Shown piece after piece: positions 1 through 8,675 of a stretch of DNA of 64,000 nt (the first letter of the stretch is position 1; each line of letters opens with the position of its first letter). Source of the stretch: DATFWC01 sp963777755 (GTDB lineage: Bacteria; Pseudomonadota; Alphaproteobacteria; Rhizobiales; Xanthobacteraceae); NCBI GenBank assembly GCA_963777755.1, contig CAVZSC010000025.1, positions 860,353 to 924,352 on the forward strand, written 5' to 3'. The translations under genes and the position numbers were made by a program. The notes below the pieces were generated by a model. The model was not told the DNA's origin. It did not search any database and worked only from the letters and a program-made list of their open reading frames with translations.

Positions 1-143
1 ATGGCGGCCGCCACCAGCGCCGCGACGGCGGCGACGCGGGTGGCAATCAGGACCCGCTTGCGGCGCGATTGCGGCAGGCTGAGGCGCGCCGCGATCCCGT
101 CGAGCAGGCCGGCCGACACGACCGGAGTGCCTTCGGCGCTCAT
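1..143 (-). CDS. Sugar ABC transporter permease, N-terminal fragment cut by the window edge
   Basis: Only the first 47 or so codons are in the window. They read MSAEGTPVV, then a basic stretch (QSRRKRVL) and the start of a hydrophobic, alanine-rich segment, as at the N-terminus of RbsC-type permeases. The ATG at 143 overlaps the stop of the ATPase gene by four bases (ATGA), so the two are probably translationally coupled. The permease role is inferred mainly from position: it follows a binding protein and a two-domain sugar-type ATPase in the same direction. Confidence 0.7.
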   Translation of the reverse strand, partial: MSAEGTPVVSAGLLDGIAARLSLPQSRRKRVLIATRVAAVAALVAAA

Positions 144-1645
144 GCGGCCGACGCCGCATCGCGCGGATGGGTGATGTCGGACACGATGCGGCCCATCGTG
201 ACCTCCTGGCGCGCGTAGCGGCCGACCTGGGCGCCACGATACATCGTGATGACGATGTCGCCGAGTCCGACGATCTCCTCGAGATCGCTCGAGGTCATCA
301 CCAGCGCATAGCCGCGCGCGCAGAACTCCCGCATGATGCGATAGATTTCGGCGCGCGCCCCGACGTCGATGCCGCGGGTCGGCTCGTTCATCACCAGGAC
401 GCCGGTCTCGCCGCGGTCAAGGCAGCGGCCGAAGGCGAGCTTCTGCTGGTTGCCGCCTGACAGCTCGTCGGCGAGCGCGTGCAGGCGGCGGCGATCGACC
501 CCGACCTGACGCGCAAGCTCGAGCGCTTTCCGCTTCATGCGTGGGCGGTTGAGCACGCCAAGCCGGGCAAACGCACCGAGGCGCGTCGCCACCAGGTTGT
601 CGAGCACGCTGAGGCGGCGGAACACCCCCTCCTCGGCGCGATCGCCCGACACGAACATGACGTTGTGCCGAAGGGCCTCGGCCGGCGAACCGATCCGCAG
701 CGGCTTGCCGTTGACCGCGACGCGGCCAGACGCGTCATGCTCGAGCCCGGCGAGCGCATCGATCACCTCGAGCGCGCCCGAGCCGACCTGGCCGGCGATG
801 CACACGATCTTCCCGTGCGGCACGCTCATGCTGAAAGTCTTCACGCTTCCCGGGACCGAAAGGTTCTCCACCACGAGCGCCGCACGCCCTTCCGCCTTCG
901 GCGGCTCCGGATACATCTCGACGAAGCTGCGACCGAGCATCATCTCGATCAGGCTCTTGCGGTCGATCTCGGCGACGCGGCGCGTCGCCACCAGCTCGCC
1001 GTTGCGCATCACGCTCACCTGGTCGCAGATGCGGAACACTTCCGCCAGCCGATGGGTGATGTAGATGATGGCACGGCCCTCCTGCCGCAGTGCCAGCAGG
1101 GCGGCGAAGATACGATCGATCTCGAGATCGGCGAGGGTCGCGGTCGGCTCGTCGAGGATGAGCACGCGCGCATCGCGCGTCAACATGCGGGCGATCTCGA
1201 TCAATTGGCGCTCGCCGATGGCGAGCTCGCCGACCGCCGTGTCGAGCCTGATGTGGGTTGCGCCAAGCCGATCGAGCGCCGCCCGCGCGCGCCGCCTGAG
1301 CTCGGGGCGCCGGTGGAAGAACGGCACTTGGACGGAGCCGAGCCAGATATTGTCCTCGACCGAAAGGTCGGGGCACAGGCTCAGCTCCTGCGCCACCAGC
1401 GCGATCCCGCGCTCCTGCGCCTGGCGCGGCGTGGCGATGACGCACGCTGTGCCGCCGACCGTCAGCGTGCCGGCGTCGGGGTGGTAGACCCCGGTGAGGA
1501 TCTTCACCAGGGTGCTCTTGCCCGCGCCATTCTCGCCGCAGATCGCCCGGATCTCGCCAGGCGCGAACTCGAGCGACACGTCGTTGAGCGCCGTGATGGC
1601 GCCGAACGTCTTGGTCAGCCCACGAACGCCGAGGATGGAGCTCAA
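140..1645 (-). CDS. Sugar ABC transporter ATP-binding protein (RbsA/MglA-like, two nucleotide-binding domains)
   Basis: About 501 residues, the usual length for RbsA/MglA ATPases that power uptake of pentoses, hexoses or related solutes. The first domain has a full Walker A (GENGAGKST), an ABC signature (AIGERQ) and Walker B (VLILDEPTA). The second has a degenerate Walker A (GQVGSGALE), a signature (LSGGNQQKL) and MNEPTRGID. A catalytically weak second site is normal in this family. The start is taken as TTG at 1645, which overlaps the TGA of the binding-protein gene and has GAGGAGG about eleven bases upstream; longer in-frame extensions run antisense through the neighbour and make no sense. 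The transported sugar cannot be told from sequence alone. Confidence 0.92.
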   Translation of the reverse strand: MSSILGVRGLTKTFGAITALNDVSLEFAPGEIRAICGENGAGKSTLVKILTGVYHPDAGTLTVGGTACVIATPRQAQERGIALVAQELSLCPDLSVEDNIWLGSVQVPFFHRRPELRRRARAALDRLGATHIRLDTAVGELAIGERQLIEIARMLTRDARVLILDEPTATLADLEIDRIFAALLALRQEGRAIIYITHRLAEVFRICDQVSVMRNGELVATRRVAEIDRKSLIEMMLGRSFVEMYPEPPKAEGRAALVVENLSVPGSVKTFSMSVPHGKIVCIAGQVGSGALEVIDALAGLEHDASGRVAVNGKPLRIGSPAEALRHNVMFVSGDRAEEGVFRRLSVLDNLVATRLGAFARLGVLNRPRMKRKALELARQVGVDRRRLHALADELSGGNQQKLAFGRCLDRGETGVLVMNEPTRGIDVGARAEIYRIMREFCARGYALVMTSSDLEEIVGLGDIVITMYRGAQVGRYARQEVTMGRIVSDITHPRDAASAA

Positions 1646-2634
1646 TACGAGCAGGCCTCCTCGAACTTCGCCAGGTTCGCCTTGGTGATCGGCTCGAACG
1701 GCATCCAGATCGCCTTGTCGATCGTCTTGCCGTCGAAATGCTCCTTGAGCTTGGCGCCGACGACCTTTCCCTCCTCGACCGGCAGCAGTAGCATCGTCCC
1801 GTACTGCTTGCCCGCCTTGAGGTTGCGCACGCCCGGCGCCTGGCAGTTGCCGCCCACCACGACCAGCTCGCCCTTGGCGGTCCCAAGCTTCACACCGGCC
1901 GCTTCCGCCGCCTGGATCGCGCCGTTGGCGAGGCTGTCGTTCATGCCGTAGATGGCGTCGAGCCCGCCCTGCCCGGCGAAGCGGGCGAGCAGCTGCCCGG
2001 CCACGCGCTCGGCGGTGGCGGGATTCCATTTCACGTCTTCGGTCACCACGACCTCGAGGCCGGGTTGCTTGGCGATCGCCGCCCGGAAGGCGCGGTCGCG
2101 GATCGGCGCCTTGCCTTCTGCCATGCTGCCGGCGATCACTGCGACCTTGCCGGTGGGGCGCCCGCCCTCCGTGAGGGCCTTGACGACCTGCTCGCCCGAC
2201 GAGCGGCCGAATCCCTCATCCTCGTAGCCGATGTACGAGAGATAGAGATCCTTGGTCTCGTCGCCGACGAGTGGCACGACGATCAGCACCACCGGGATGC
2301 CGGCGTTCTTGGCGCGCGTCAGCGGCGGGATGATCGCCTTCTGGCTGATCGTCTGCACCACGAACAGGTCGAACTTCTGTGCGATCGCATCGTCGATCTG
2401 TTGCGACTGCAGGGCGGGATCGAACGGGCTGGAGAAGACCGTCACCTTCATGCCGCCGACGGTCGCCGAGTCGGTGATCGATTTGCTGATCGCGCCCAGG
2501 TACTTGTCCTGGGTCGGCCCCATGAACAGGGCGATCCGCTTGCCGTCCGCGGCGGCGCTCGCGTCGCTGGCCGCCATCAAGGCGCCGCCCATGAGCAGCG
2601 CGCAGCCGAGAACCAGTCCCAGCACCTTCCTCAT
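1642..2634 (-). CDS. Periplasmic sugar-binding protein of the ABC importer (RbsB-like, Peripla_BP_4)
   Basis: About 330 residues beginning with a Sec signal peptide (MRKVLGLVLGCALLMGG, then a likely SDASA cleavage region). The body has the periplasmic-binding fold typical of RbsB-like proteins, with KRIALFMGPTQDKYLGA at the start of the mature protein and IDDAIAQKFDLFVV and VVGGN motifs further on. The ATG at 2634 is preceded by GGGAGG at good spacing. It is the first gene of the operon binding protein, ATPase, permease, the order expected when receptor is made in excess. The ligand is not predictable by eye. Confidence 0.9.
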   Translation of the reverse strand: MRKVLGLVLGCALLMGGALMAASDASAAADGKRIALFMGPTQDKYLGAISKSITDSATVGGMKVTVFSSPFDPALQSQQIDDAIAQKFDLFVVQTISQKAIIPPLTRAKNAGIPVVLIVVPLVGDETKDLYLSYIGYEDEGFGRSSGEQVVKALTEGGRPTGKVAVIAGSMAEGKAPIRDRAFRAAIAKQPGLEVVVTEDVKWNPATAERVAGQLLARFAGQGGLDAIYGMNDSLANGAIQAAEAAGVKLGTAKGELVVVGGNCQAPGVRNLKAGKQYGTMLLLPVEEGKVVGAKLKEHFDGKTIDKAIWMPFEPITKANLAKFEEACSY

Positions 2635-2739
2635 GTTTTCCTCCCGATCGCTTCTGAATAGCGTGCGCCGACAGCGCCGCCTGAGCTTACAGCCGATTAA
2701 GGTATTGCGGGTGGGCAAGGTCCCGCAATGCGGTACAGA

Positions 2740-3876
2740 TCACCGCAGTCCCGCCTGCTTCACCAGCGGTAGCGTCTTCTCCTTGAACTCGCGCATCCCG
2801 GGCTCGTAGCGCGCCCAGGCGAGCAGGATCCCGTCGAGCCCGACCTTGTTCGACAGGGTGAGCATCGTATCGACGATCTGCTCCTTGGTGCCGATGATCG
2901 GGAATCCGGCCCAGCCGCCGATGAAATGGCGCTTCATCTCCTGCATCACCTCGGGCGGGAAGGTGAGCGCGTTGAGCCCCATGGTGTTGACCAGGTTCTC
3001 GGCGCCGTCCCAATCGCCCTTCTCGTCGATGTATTCCCGCACGAAGTCGCGCGCCTCCTTCTCGGTCTCGCCCTGCACCACGTAGGTGTTGGTCCACACC
3101 TGGATGTCGCGCCCATACTCGCTCTTGGCGAGATCCCGATAGGCCTTCACCCGCGCCGCGCAAGCGTCGAGGTCGTGCGAATCCATGTTGACGAATGCCA
3201 TGTCGGCGTACTTGGCGGCGAACGAGCGCCCCTTCGGCGAGCCGCCCGCGTTCATGATCGCCGGATACGGCTTCTGGATCGGCTTCGGCTGTAGGAAGCC
3301 CTTTTTGATCTTGTAGAACTTACCCTCGTAGTCGAATTCCTCGTCCTCGGTCCACAACCGCCGGATGATGTCGAGCCACTCGACCGCGATGTCGTAGCGC
3401 GTGTCATGGTCGGGAAAGTCGATGCCGAACATCTCGATCTCCGGCCGGTTCCAGCCGGTCACCACGTTGAGGGCGAAGCGCCCGCCGGTGATGTGGTCGA
3501 TGGTCATGCCCTGCTTGGCGGCGGTGACCGGATGCATGGTAGTGAGATGCGAAGTGGAGAACACGGTCGAATAGGTGGTCGCGCTCGCAAGGCCCGCCGC
3601 CCACGTATAGGTCTCGAAGCCGGCGCCATTGAAGTTGAGCTTGCCGCCGAAGCCGCGCCAGCGCGCGACTGGGACGATCGCCTCGAGCTGCATCTCGTCG
3701 GCCATCCGGGCGAGCTTGAGCGTGTTCGGCCAGCTGATGCGCAGCGTGCCGTCGATCGACGACATGGCGCAGCCGTAGTCGAGATTGGTGCAGAACGTGC
3801 CGAGCTTGAGCTTGCGGTCGTTGAACAGCGGATTGGTCTGCCGTCGCAGCTCGTCGATCTTGCGGTCCGCGGCCAT
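2740..3876 (-). CDS. LLM-class flavin-dependent monooxygenase (luciferase-like, RutA/SsuD-type)
   Basis: About 378 residues with the F420/FMN luciferase-like TIM barrel. Recognisable stretches are LKLGTFCTNLDYG at the N-terminus, the STSHLTTMHPVTAAKQ segment, GRFALNVVTGWN and the C-terminal IIGTKEQIVD. These enzymes use reduced FMN supplied by a separate reductase to oxygenate small substrates such as uracil, alkanesulfonates or dialkyl sulfones. The GGGGAGG sequence abuts an ATG at 3882 but stands six bases before the ATG at 3876, so 3876 is preferred. It is transcribed toward the ABC operon and is separated from it by about 105 bp. Its link to that importer is speculative, and no reductase gene is nearby. 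Confidence 0.88.
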   Translation of the reverse strand: MAADRKIDELRRQTNPLFNDRKLKLGTFCTNLDYGCAMSSIDGTLRISWPNTLKLARMADEMQLEAIVPVARWRGFGGKLNFNGAGFETYTWAAGLASATTYSTVFSTSHLTTMHPVTAAKQGMTIDHITGGRFALNVVTGWNRPEIEMFGIDFPDHDTRYDIAVEWLDIIRRLWTEDEEFDYEGKFYKIKKGFLQPKPIQKPYPAIMNAGGSPKGRSFAAKYADMAFVNMDSHDLDACAARVKAYRDLAKSEYGRDIQVWTNTYVVQGETEKEARDFVREYIDEKGDWDGAENLVNTMGLNALTFPPEVMQEMKRHFIGGWAGFPIIGTKEQIVDTMLTLSNKVGLDGILLAWARYEPGMREFKEKTLPLVKQAGLR

Positions 3877-4488
3877 CGGCATCCTCCCCGAATTCTTTCT
3901 TGTCGCCAGTGTACCGTAGCCCAGTACACATGCACCGTGATGCGGTGATGCTAGGGCAGGCGCGCGACGCGAGTCAATTTCCCTCACCGTCATCCTTGTA
4001 TGGGGGGCCGGAAGTCAAGAGGTAATCGTGGGGCACCTTCTTACGGCATATCGGCACACTCGTTAGTCAGTTTCTTTGTTCGACTGGGCCGTTTCTCCGT
4101 CCCGACCACGCTCCTGCGGGAGCGCCGCGCGCGGCCGCCCGTCAAGGCTGGCCGTCGTTGGGCGGAGCCGCAAGCTCCAACGTTTCCAGGCCACGCCTTG
4201 ACGGCGGCGAGCCCGGCGCGAGGCTGAATGGTCGGGACTATGAGTTGCGCGATGAGCGGCATGACGTGATCCCTGGACTGGGCTGTTGTGCAAGCATGCG
4301 GCAACAACACCGCATCACCTTGTATCCGGTCGGGCTCGATCGCCCGGTGCCCTAATCCTTCATGCACGAGTGAAGGTGTGGCCCAAGAAAGACGGGACCC
4401 CTCTGAGGAAACGGGTTGCGTTATCCCCTGGATGACGACGGTCACACGTCGATCCTGGGTCACGTCGGCCGCTCTTGCGCGCGGCCGA
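3877..4488. other. Intergenic region of 612 bp with no convincing gene
   Basis: Candidate ORFs here have no recognisable motifs and overlap on opposite strands. The segment contains the inverted repeat at 4139-4204. It probably includes the non-coding 3' part of the adjacent IS110 element, but no terminal sequence can be fixed from one copy. Confidence 0.5.
4139..4204. repeat. Imperfect hairpin downstream of the first IS110 transposase
   Basis: CCGTCAAGGC at 4139-4148 pairs with GCCTTGACGG at 4195-4204, and GGCC pairs just inside. The loop holds a smaller hairpin (TTGGGCGGAGC / GCTCCAA). A GTCAAGGCTGGC motif in the left arm also occurs in the hairpin at 31071-31157, beside the second IS110 element. 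Confidence 0.6.
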
Positions 4489-5649
4489 TTAGATGGCCGG
4501 CTTCAACACGGCGCCGGTCGGCACCAAGCCGGTGGTCACGTAGCGCCACAACGCCACCATGAGCTTGCGCGCCAACGCCACGATGGCGATGCGCCGGACG
4601 CGGCCCTTCTGATCGCCCACGCGGGCACGGAACCAGCGGCTGAGCTCGCTGTCGGGCTGGTGGCGCAGCCATAGCCAACCCATCTCGGTTGCGAGCGCGC
4701 GGGCGCGGCTGTTGCCGGCTTTGCTGATGCCCTGGTCGCGCTCGCTGTTGCCGCTGTTGAACGGCGTGCCGGTCAGCCCGAAATAGGCGCCGACCTGGCG
4801 GCGATTGGCAAATGAGCGATAGAACGCCTCGTTGACCAGGCCCAGCGAGCTGACCAGGCCGAAGCTCTTGAGGTCGATGAGCTGTTTGATCCTGGCCTCG
4901 ACCGAGCCGGGCGCCGCCGCCTTCACCTCCGCCGTGCTCGTGGCCTCGAGCTGGGTCAGCTGCTTGTCCACCAGGCTCAGCCGCTCGTGCTCGCGCACGA
5001 TCTCCTCCTTGAGCTTGGGCGCCAGCGGCCGTCCGTCGCCCGTGCATACACGGTCGAGACCGGCGATGAAGCCCGGCTTCATCGGCTGGGCATCGCGAAT
5101 GCCCTGCGCGTGCAGCAGGCCCTTGATGCGATTGGTGTGGGCGGTGCGTTCCTTCTTCAGACGATCCCGCTCGCGGTTGCGCCGCTTTCGATCCTCGTCC
5201 GCAACCGACGGCACGTGCACCACGCTGCACGCCCGCGGCTCGCCCCGCAGATACGCCAGGAATGCCCGGAGCAGCCGGTCGAGATCAATCCGATCGGTCT
5301 TGGCATAGCGCGCCCGACGCGGCACCTCGATACTCGACGGATCGATCTCGTGATTGATCACCCCCTGATCCGTCAGCCAGCGGTGCAGCCAATGCCCATC
5401 ATAGCCCGCCTCGTAGCACGACAGGATGCGAACCGGCTTGCCGCTGATGCGCTCCGCTCGCGCCCGTACCGCCGCCAGACGCTTCATCAGCTCCGTCACA
5501 TCGCCTCCCGCAATCGCGTAGCGGCTCAGCTTCTGTGAGCCAGGCAGCATGACGCCGATCTTCCAGGTCTTCTTGCTCAGTTCAAAAACGACGTGCACCG
5601 TGGCATACTCGGTAGCGGCGGGTGCGTCAGTGCGATCGAGCTTCGACAT
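4489..5649 (-). CDS. IS110-family transposase (DEDD/RuvC-like N-domain, Transposase_20 C-domain)
   Basis: About 386 residues. The N-terminal RuvC-like half shows FELSKKTW, CYEAGYDG and KTDRIDLD, which correspond to the four acidic residues of IS110 enzymes. The first position is Glu here instead of the usual Asp. The C-terminal half has LIDLKSFGLVSSLGLV, QVGAYFGLTG and GISKAGNSRAR with the conserved serine of the family. A basic coiled segment (DRKRRNRERDRLKKER) lies between them. The ATG at 5649 follows a good GGAGGACC ribosome site, so the longer in-frame extension was not used. IS110 enzymes are now known to be guided by a bridge RNA encoded in the element's non-coding end. The element ends are not determined. 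The gene looks intact. Confidence 0.92.
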   Translation of the reverse strand: MSKLDRTDAPAATEYATVHVVFELSKKTWKIGVMLPGSQKLSRYAIAGGDVTELMKRLAAVRARAERISGKPVRILSCYEAGYDGHWLHRWLTDQGVINHEIDPSSIEVPRRARYAKTDRIDLDRLLRAFLAYLRGEPRACSVVHVPSVADEDRKRRNRERDRLKKERTAHTNRIKGLLHAQGIRDAQPMKPGFIAGLDRVCTGDGRPLAPKLKEEIVREHERLSLVDKQLTQLEATSTAEVKAAAPGSVEARIKQLIDLKSFGLVSSLGLVNEAFYRSFANRRQVGAYFGLTGTPFNSGNSERDQGISKAGNSRARALATEMGWLWLRHQPDSELSRWFRARVGDQKGRVRRIAIVALARKLMVALWRYVTTGLVPTGAVLKPAI

Positions 5650-5724
5650 CTTGGTCCTCCGAGGTTTGGATGGGTGGTTTGCAACTCCAATCCTACCTCC
5701 TGACCACCCGTCGCCCCATAGGAT

Positions 5725-5870
5725 CTGAGGCGCTCGGCGCACCCTTCGTGCGCCGAGCCTCGAAGGAGGACGGCCCGGGCCGATCATGGTTCGAGGCTCG
5801 GCGTGCGCCGAGCAGTGTCCGGATCACACCGTGACTGCGCCGAGCACCTCACCATGACGGTTCTGAGGCT
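5725..5870. repeat. REP-like palindromic repeat between the IS110 gene and the amidohydrolase
   Basis: A perfect 11-base stem (GCTCGGCGCAC at 5732-5742, GTGCGCCGAGC at 5748-5758) is followed by CTCGAAGGAGGACGGCC and a second GAGGCTCGGCGTGCGCCGAGC hairpin. The segment ends with a CTCACCATGACGG block. This composition is typical of the extragenic palindromic repeats scattered in Bradyrhizobium-type genomes, but family membership is from memory only. Confidence 0.6.
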
Positions 5871-5880
5871 GCGCGCCAGT

Positions 5881-6876
5881 TCAGGAAGGCCGTGAACTGT
5901 CGAGCGCCAGCAGCCGCGCCGCCGTGCCGCCGGTCACCAGCTGAAACTCCGCCTCGCCGATGTTCGCGGCCGCCTTCACCGAGCCGATCGGATCGGGGTC
6001 GCCGACCGCATAGTCGCTGCCCATGACCAGCCGGTCGGCGCCGACGCGGCGGATCAGCGCTTCGATCACGCTCGCGTTGTAGGTGCAGGTGTCATAGTAG
6101 AACGAGGCCAGGTAATCGCTCGGCGCCTTGCTGATGTTGCGGGTGCTCTCTGGCATGTTGGTGACGTTGCGGTCGAGACGACCGAAATAGTGCGGCAGGT
6201 AGCCGCCGCCATGCGCCATGACGATCTTCACGGCCGGAAAGCGGCCGAAGATGCCCTCGTAGATGATCGAGGACATCACCTTCGCCTCCTCGATCGGCTG
6301 GCCGACCGAGTTCCACAGCCCGAAATCCTGAAACCACAGGTCCTTGACGCCCTCGGGATGGATGAACACCGTCACGTCGTGGCGGACCGCCGCCTCCCAG
6401 AACGGATGGAAGCGCGCATGGCCGAGATAGAGGCCGCCATAGCTCGCGCCGAGATTGGCGACTTTCAGCTTGAGCTCGCCCACGGCGCGCTCGAACTCGC
6501 GCATCGAGCGATCGATATCCTGCAGCGGCAGCACAAAGCTGCCAATGAAGCGCCTCGGATACGCAGCGCCCCATTCGGCCGCGCGATCATTCACGCGGCG
6601 GACGAGCTCGAGCTCGGTCGCCGGATCGGCCCACGAGGTGCCCTGGATCACCGTGCTCGACGAGATGACGTTGACGTCGATGCCCAGCCGGTCCATGTCC
6701 TCGACCTGGCGCGCCGGATTGAGCATCTTCTCGAACATGGCGGTACGCGCCGGCCCCGTTACGATCGGCGGCGGACGGGTGCCGAACCCGCTGAGCACGG
6801 TCTTGCCCTGCGCTTGCGCGAGCACCTCCTTTTCCAGCATGTGCGCATGAAAATCGATCACCAGAGGCTTCGTCAT
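5881..6876 (-). CDS. Metal-dependent amidohydrolase / decarboxylase of the ACMSD-like family (Amidohydro_2)
   Basis: About 331 residues with a TIM-barrel amidohydrolase layout. The metal-binding FHAHML (HxH) is at the N-terminus, followed by VFIHPEG, KIVMAHGGGYLPHYFGR and the late Asp motif VMGSDYAVGDPD. Relatives include aminocarboxymuconate-semialdehyde decarboxylase, gamma-resorcylate and 5-carboxyvanillate decarboxylases, which act on aromatic or ring-cleavage acids. The ATG at 6876 has GGAG six bases upstream and is preferred over upstream starts. It is divergent from the SGNH gene. The substrate is unknown. Confidence 0.9.
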   Translation of the reverse strand: MTKPLVIDFHAHMLEKEVLAQAQGKTVLSGFGTRPPPIVTGPARTAMFEKMLNPARQVEDMDRLGIDVNVISSSTVIQGTSWADPATELELVRRVNDRAAEWGAAYPRRFIGSFVLPLQDIDRSMREFERAVGELKLKVANLGASYGGLYLGHARFHPFWEAAVRHDVTVFIHPEGVKDLWFQDFGLWNSVGQPIEEAKVMSSIIYEGIFGRFPAVKIVMAHGGGYLPHYFGRLDRNVTNMPESTRNISKAPSDYLASFYYDTCTYNASVIEALIRRVGADRLVMGSDYAVGDPDPIGSVKAAANIGEAEFQLVTGGTAARLLALDSSRPS

Positions 6877-6943
6877 CCGCTGCTCCATCGACACCGATCC
6901 CGGGCTCGGTCAATCTACACCCATAACAAGCATCGGTAACGGC

Positions 6944-8083
6944 ATGGAAGCGCCGACAAGCGAACGCCCGTCCGCGGACTCGCGTTATCCGCAATGGCTG
7001 CTCGCGTCCGTCTCGGTCCTCATCGGCATCGCTGGATTCCTGCTGCTGGCCGAGCTCGCGCTCAACCTGCTGCCGGTTGCGTCCGGGCTGCGCAGCATGC
7101 CGGTCGATGCCGAGCATCCGGTGTACCATTTCGAGCCTAACCGGAGTTACGTGTTTTCGCACGGCTGGAAGCTGCAGATCGTCAATCGCGGCCGCGTCAA
7201 CAATACCGGCTGGGTGAACGACCAGGACTATCGCAAGGACGACACCACGCCGCTCCTGGCCGTGGTCGGCGATTCCTTCATCGAGGCGCAGATGGTGCCG
7301 TATGCCGAGACCATGCAGGCGCGGCTCGCCAAGGCGCTCGAAGGGCAGTTCCGCGTCTACAGTTTCGCCGGCTCGGGAGCGCCGCTCAGCCAGTACCTGA
7401 TCTGGGCACGCCATGCGGTGCGCGACTATGGGGCGCGCGCCTTGGTCATCAATGTCGTGATCAACGATTTCGACGAGAGCCATACCGCCTACCGCACGGC
7501 GCCCGGGTTCTGGCTCTATGCACCGGACCAGAACGGCGTGCTGCAGCTCCGCCTGACGCCGCACCGGCGCGGGTTCCTGTGGACGCTGGCACAGAAGAGC
7601 GCGCTCGCCCGCTATCTCCTGATCAATCTGAAGATCGGCCCGCGCATCCTGGCGACGCCGTGGCTGACGCGCATTTTCATCCGTCCGGTGCAGGCCGAAA
7701 CGGCAGATCGCGCGACCGACGCGGATCCCCGCCGCGTGCGCGATTCCTATGCGGTGATCGATGCGTTCCTGCGCGACCTTCCCGGCATGGTCGAGCTGCC
7801 GCGCGACCGCATCCTGCTGGTGGTCGACGGATTTCGCTCGCCCGAGGTGGCCGCGGCCGGCGCCGGCTCCTATTTCGACCTGATGCGCAAGGCGCTGCTC
7901 GCCCAGGCGACCGCGCAGGGCTACGAGGCGATCGATCTCGACCCGTTGTTCTTCGCCCGCCGCACCCCCGGCCTGCGCTTCGACTATCCCGAGGACCTGC
8001 ACTGGAACGGCGCCGGCCACGCGGTGGCCGCCGAGGCGGTGCTCTCCTCCAGGCTCATGCGCGCGCTTCGCCGGCAGCGCTGA
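6944..8083 (+). CDS. Membrane-anchored SGNH/GDSL-type hydrolase
   Basis: About 379 residues. A single hydrophobic segment near residues 18-40 anchors the protein. The rest has the SGNH hydrolase blocks: VVGDSFIEAQ with the nucleophile serine, FAGSGAP, a VINDFDESH block and a C-terminal DLHWNGAGH carrying the Asp-x-x-His pair. Such enzymes act as esterases or as acetyl transferases/esterases on cell-wall or exported polysaccharide. Context gives no stronger hint. The start follows a short leader divergent from the amidohydrolase. Confidence 0.85.
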   Translation: MEAPTSERPSADSRYPQWLLASVSVLIGIAGFLLLAELALNLLPVASGLRSMPVDAEHPVYHFEPNRSYVFSHGWKLQIVNRGRVNNTGWVNDQDYRKDDTTPLLAVVGDSFIEAQMVPYAETMQARLAKALEGQFRVYSFAGSGAPLSQYLIWARHAVRDYGARALVINVVINDFDESHTAYRTAPGFWLYAPDQNGVLQLRLTPHRRGFLWTLAQKSALARYLLINLKIGPRILATPWLTRIFIRPVQAETADRATDADPRRVRDSYAVIDAFLRDLPGMVELPRDRILLVVDGFRSPEVAAAGAGSYFDLMRKALLAQATAQGYEAIDLDPLFFARRTPGLRFDYPEDLHWNGAGHAVAAEAVLSSRLMRALRRQR

Positions 8084-8183
8084 GGCTATCGCCTGCACAA
8101 TTCTCGCCGGTGGCTTGGGTGCGGGCACGCGATTGGTCTATAAGGGCTGCCGCGCTCACGCGAGCGACATCCAGGAGAGGCGA

Positions 8184-8645
8184 ATGGTGGTTTCACGTCG
8201 AGATGTTATGGCATTGGCCTCCGTCACCGCACTGGCCGGCACCTTCGCCACCGATGCATCCAACCCTGCGAAGGCCCAGACCAAAGGAAAATTCATGACC
8301 ACCCCGTCAGGCTTGCAGATCGAGGACACCAAGGTCGGGACCGGCGCGACGCCGCAGCGCGGCCAGACCTGCGTGATGCATTACACCGGCTGGCTTTACC
8401 AGGACGGCGCCAAGGGCAAGAAATTCGACTCCTCGCGCGACCGCAACGAGCCATTCGAGTTTCCGATCGGCATGAAGCGGGTGATCGCCGGCTGGGACGA
8501 AGGTGTCGCCACCATGAAGGTCGGCGGCCAGCGCACGCTCATCATCCCGCCCGACCTCGGCTACGGGGCGCGCGGCGCGGGCGGCGTCATCCCGCCCAAT
8601 GCGACGTTGATCTTCGACGTCGAGCTGCTGAACGTGAAAGGTTAG
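8184..8645 (+). CDS. FKBP-type peptidyl-prolyl cis-trans isomerase, exported
   Basis: About 153 residues. An N-terminal SRRDVMAL stretch and hydrophobic core look like a twin-arginine or Sec signal with cleavage near AKAQ. The FKBP core follows: SGLQIEDTKVGTG, VMHYTGWL, FEFPIGMKRVIAGWDEG, PPDLGYGARGAGGVIPPNATL and FDVELL. These are the pocket residues that catalyse proline isomerisation in protein folding. The ATG at 8184 has GGAGAGG just upstream. It converges on the TRAP permease gene, with about 30 bp between them. Confidence 0.92.
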   Translation: MVVSRRDVMALASVTALAGTFATDASNPAKAQTKGKFMTTPSGLQIEDTKVGTGATPQRGQTCVMHYTGWLYQDGAKGKKFDSSRDRNEPFEFPIGMKRVIAGWDEGVATMKVGGQRTLIIPPDLGYGARGAGGVIPPNATLIFDVELLNVKG

Positions 8646-8675
8646 GCCGGACCTGGATCTCGCGGCCCATCGGCC

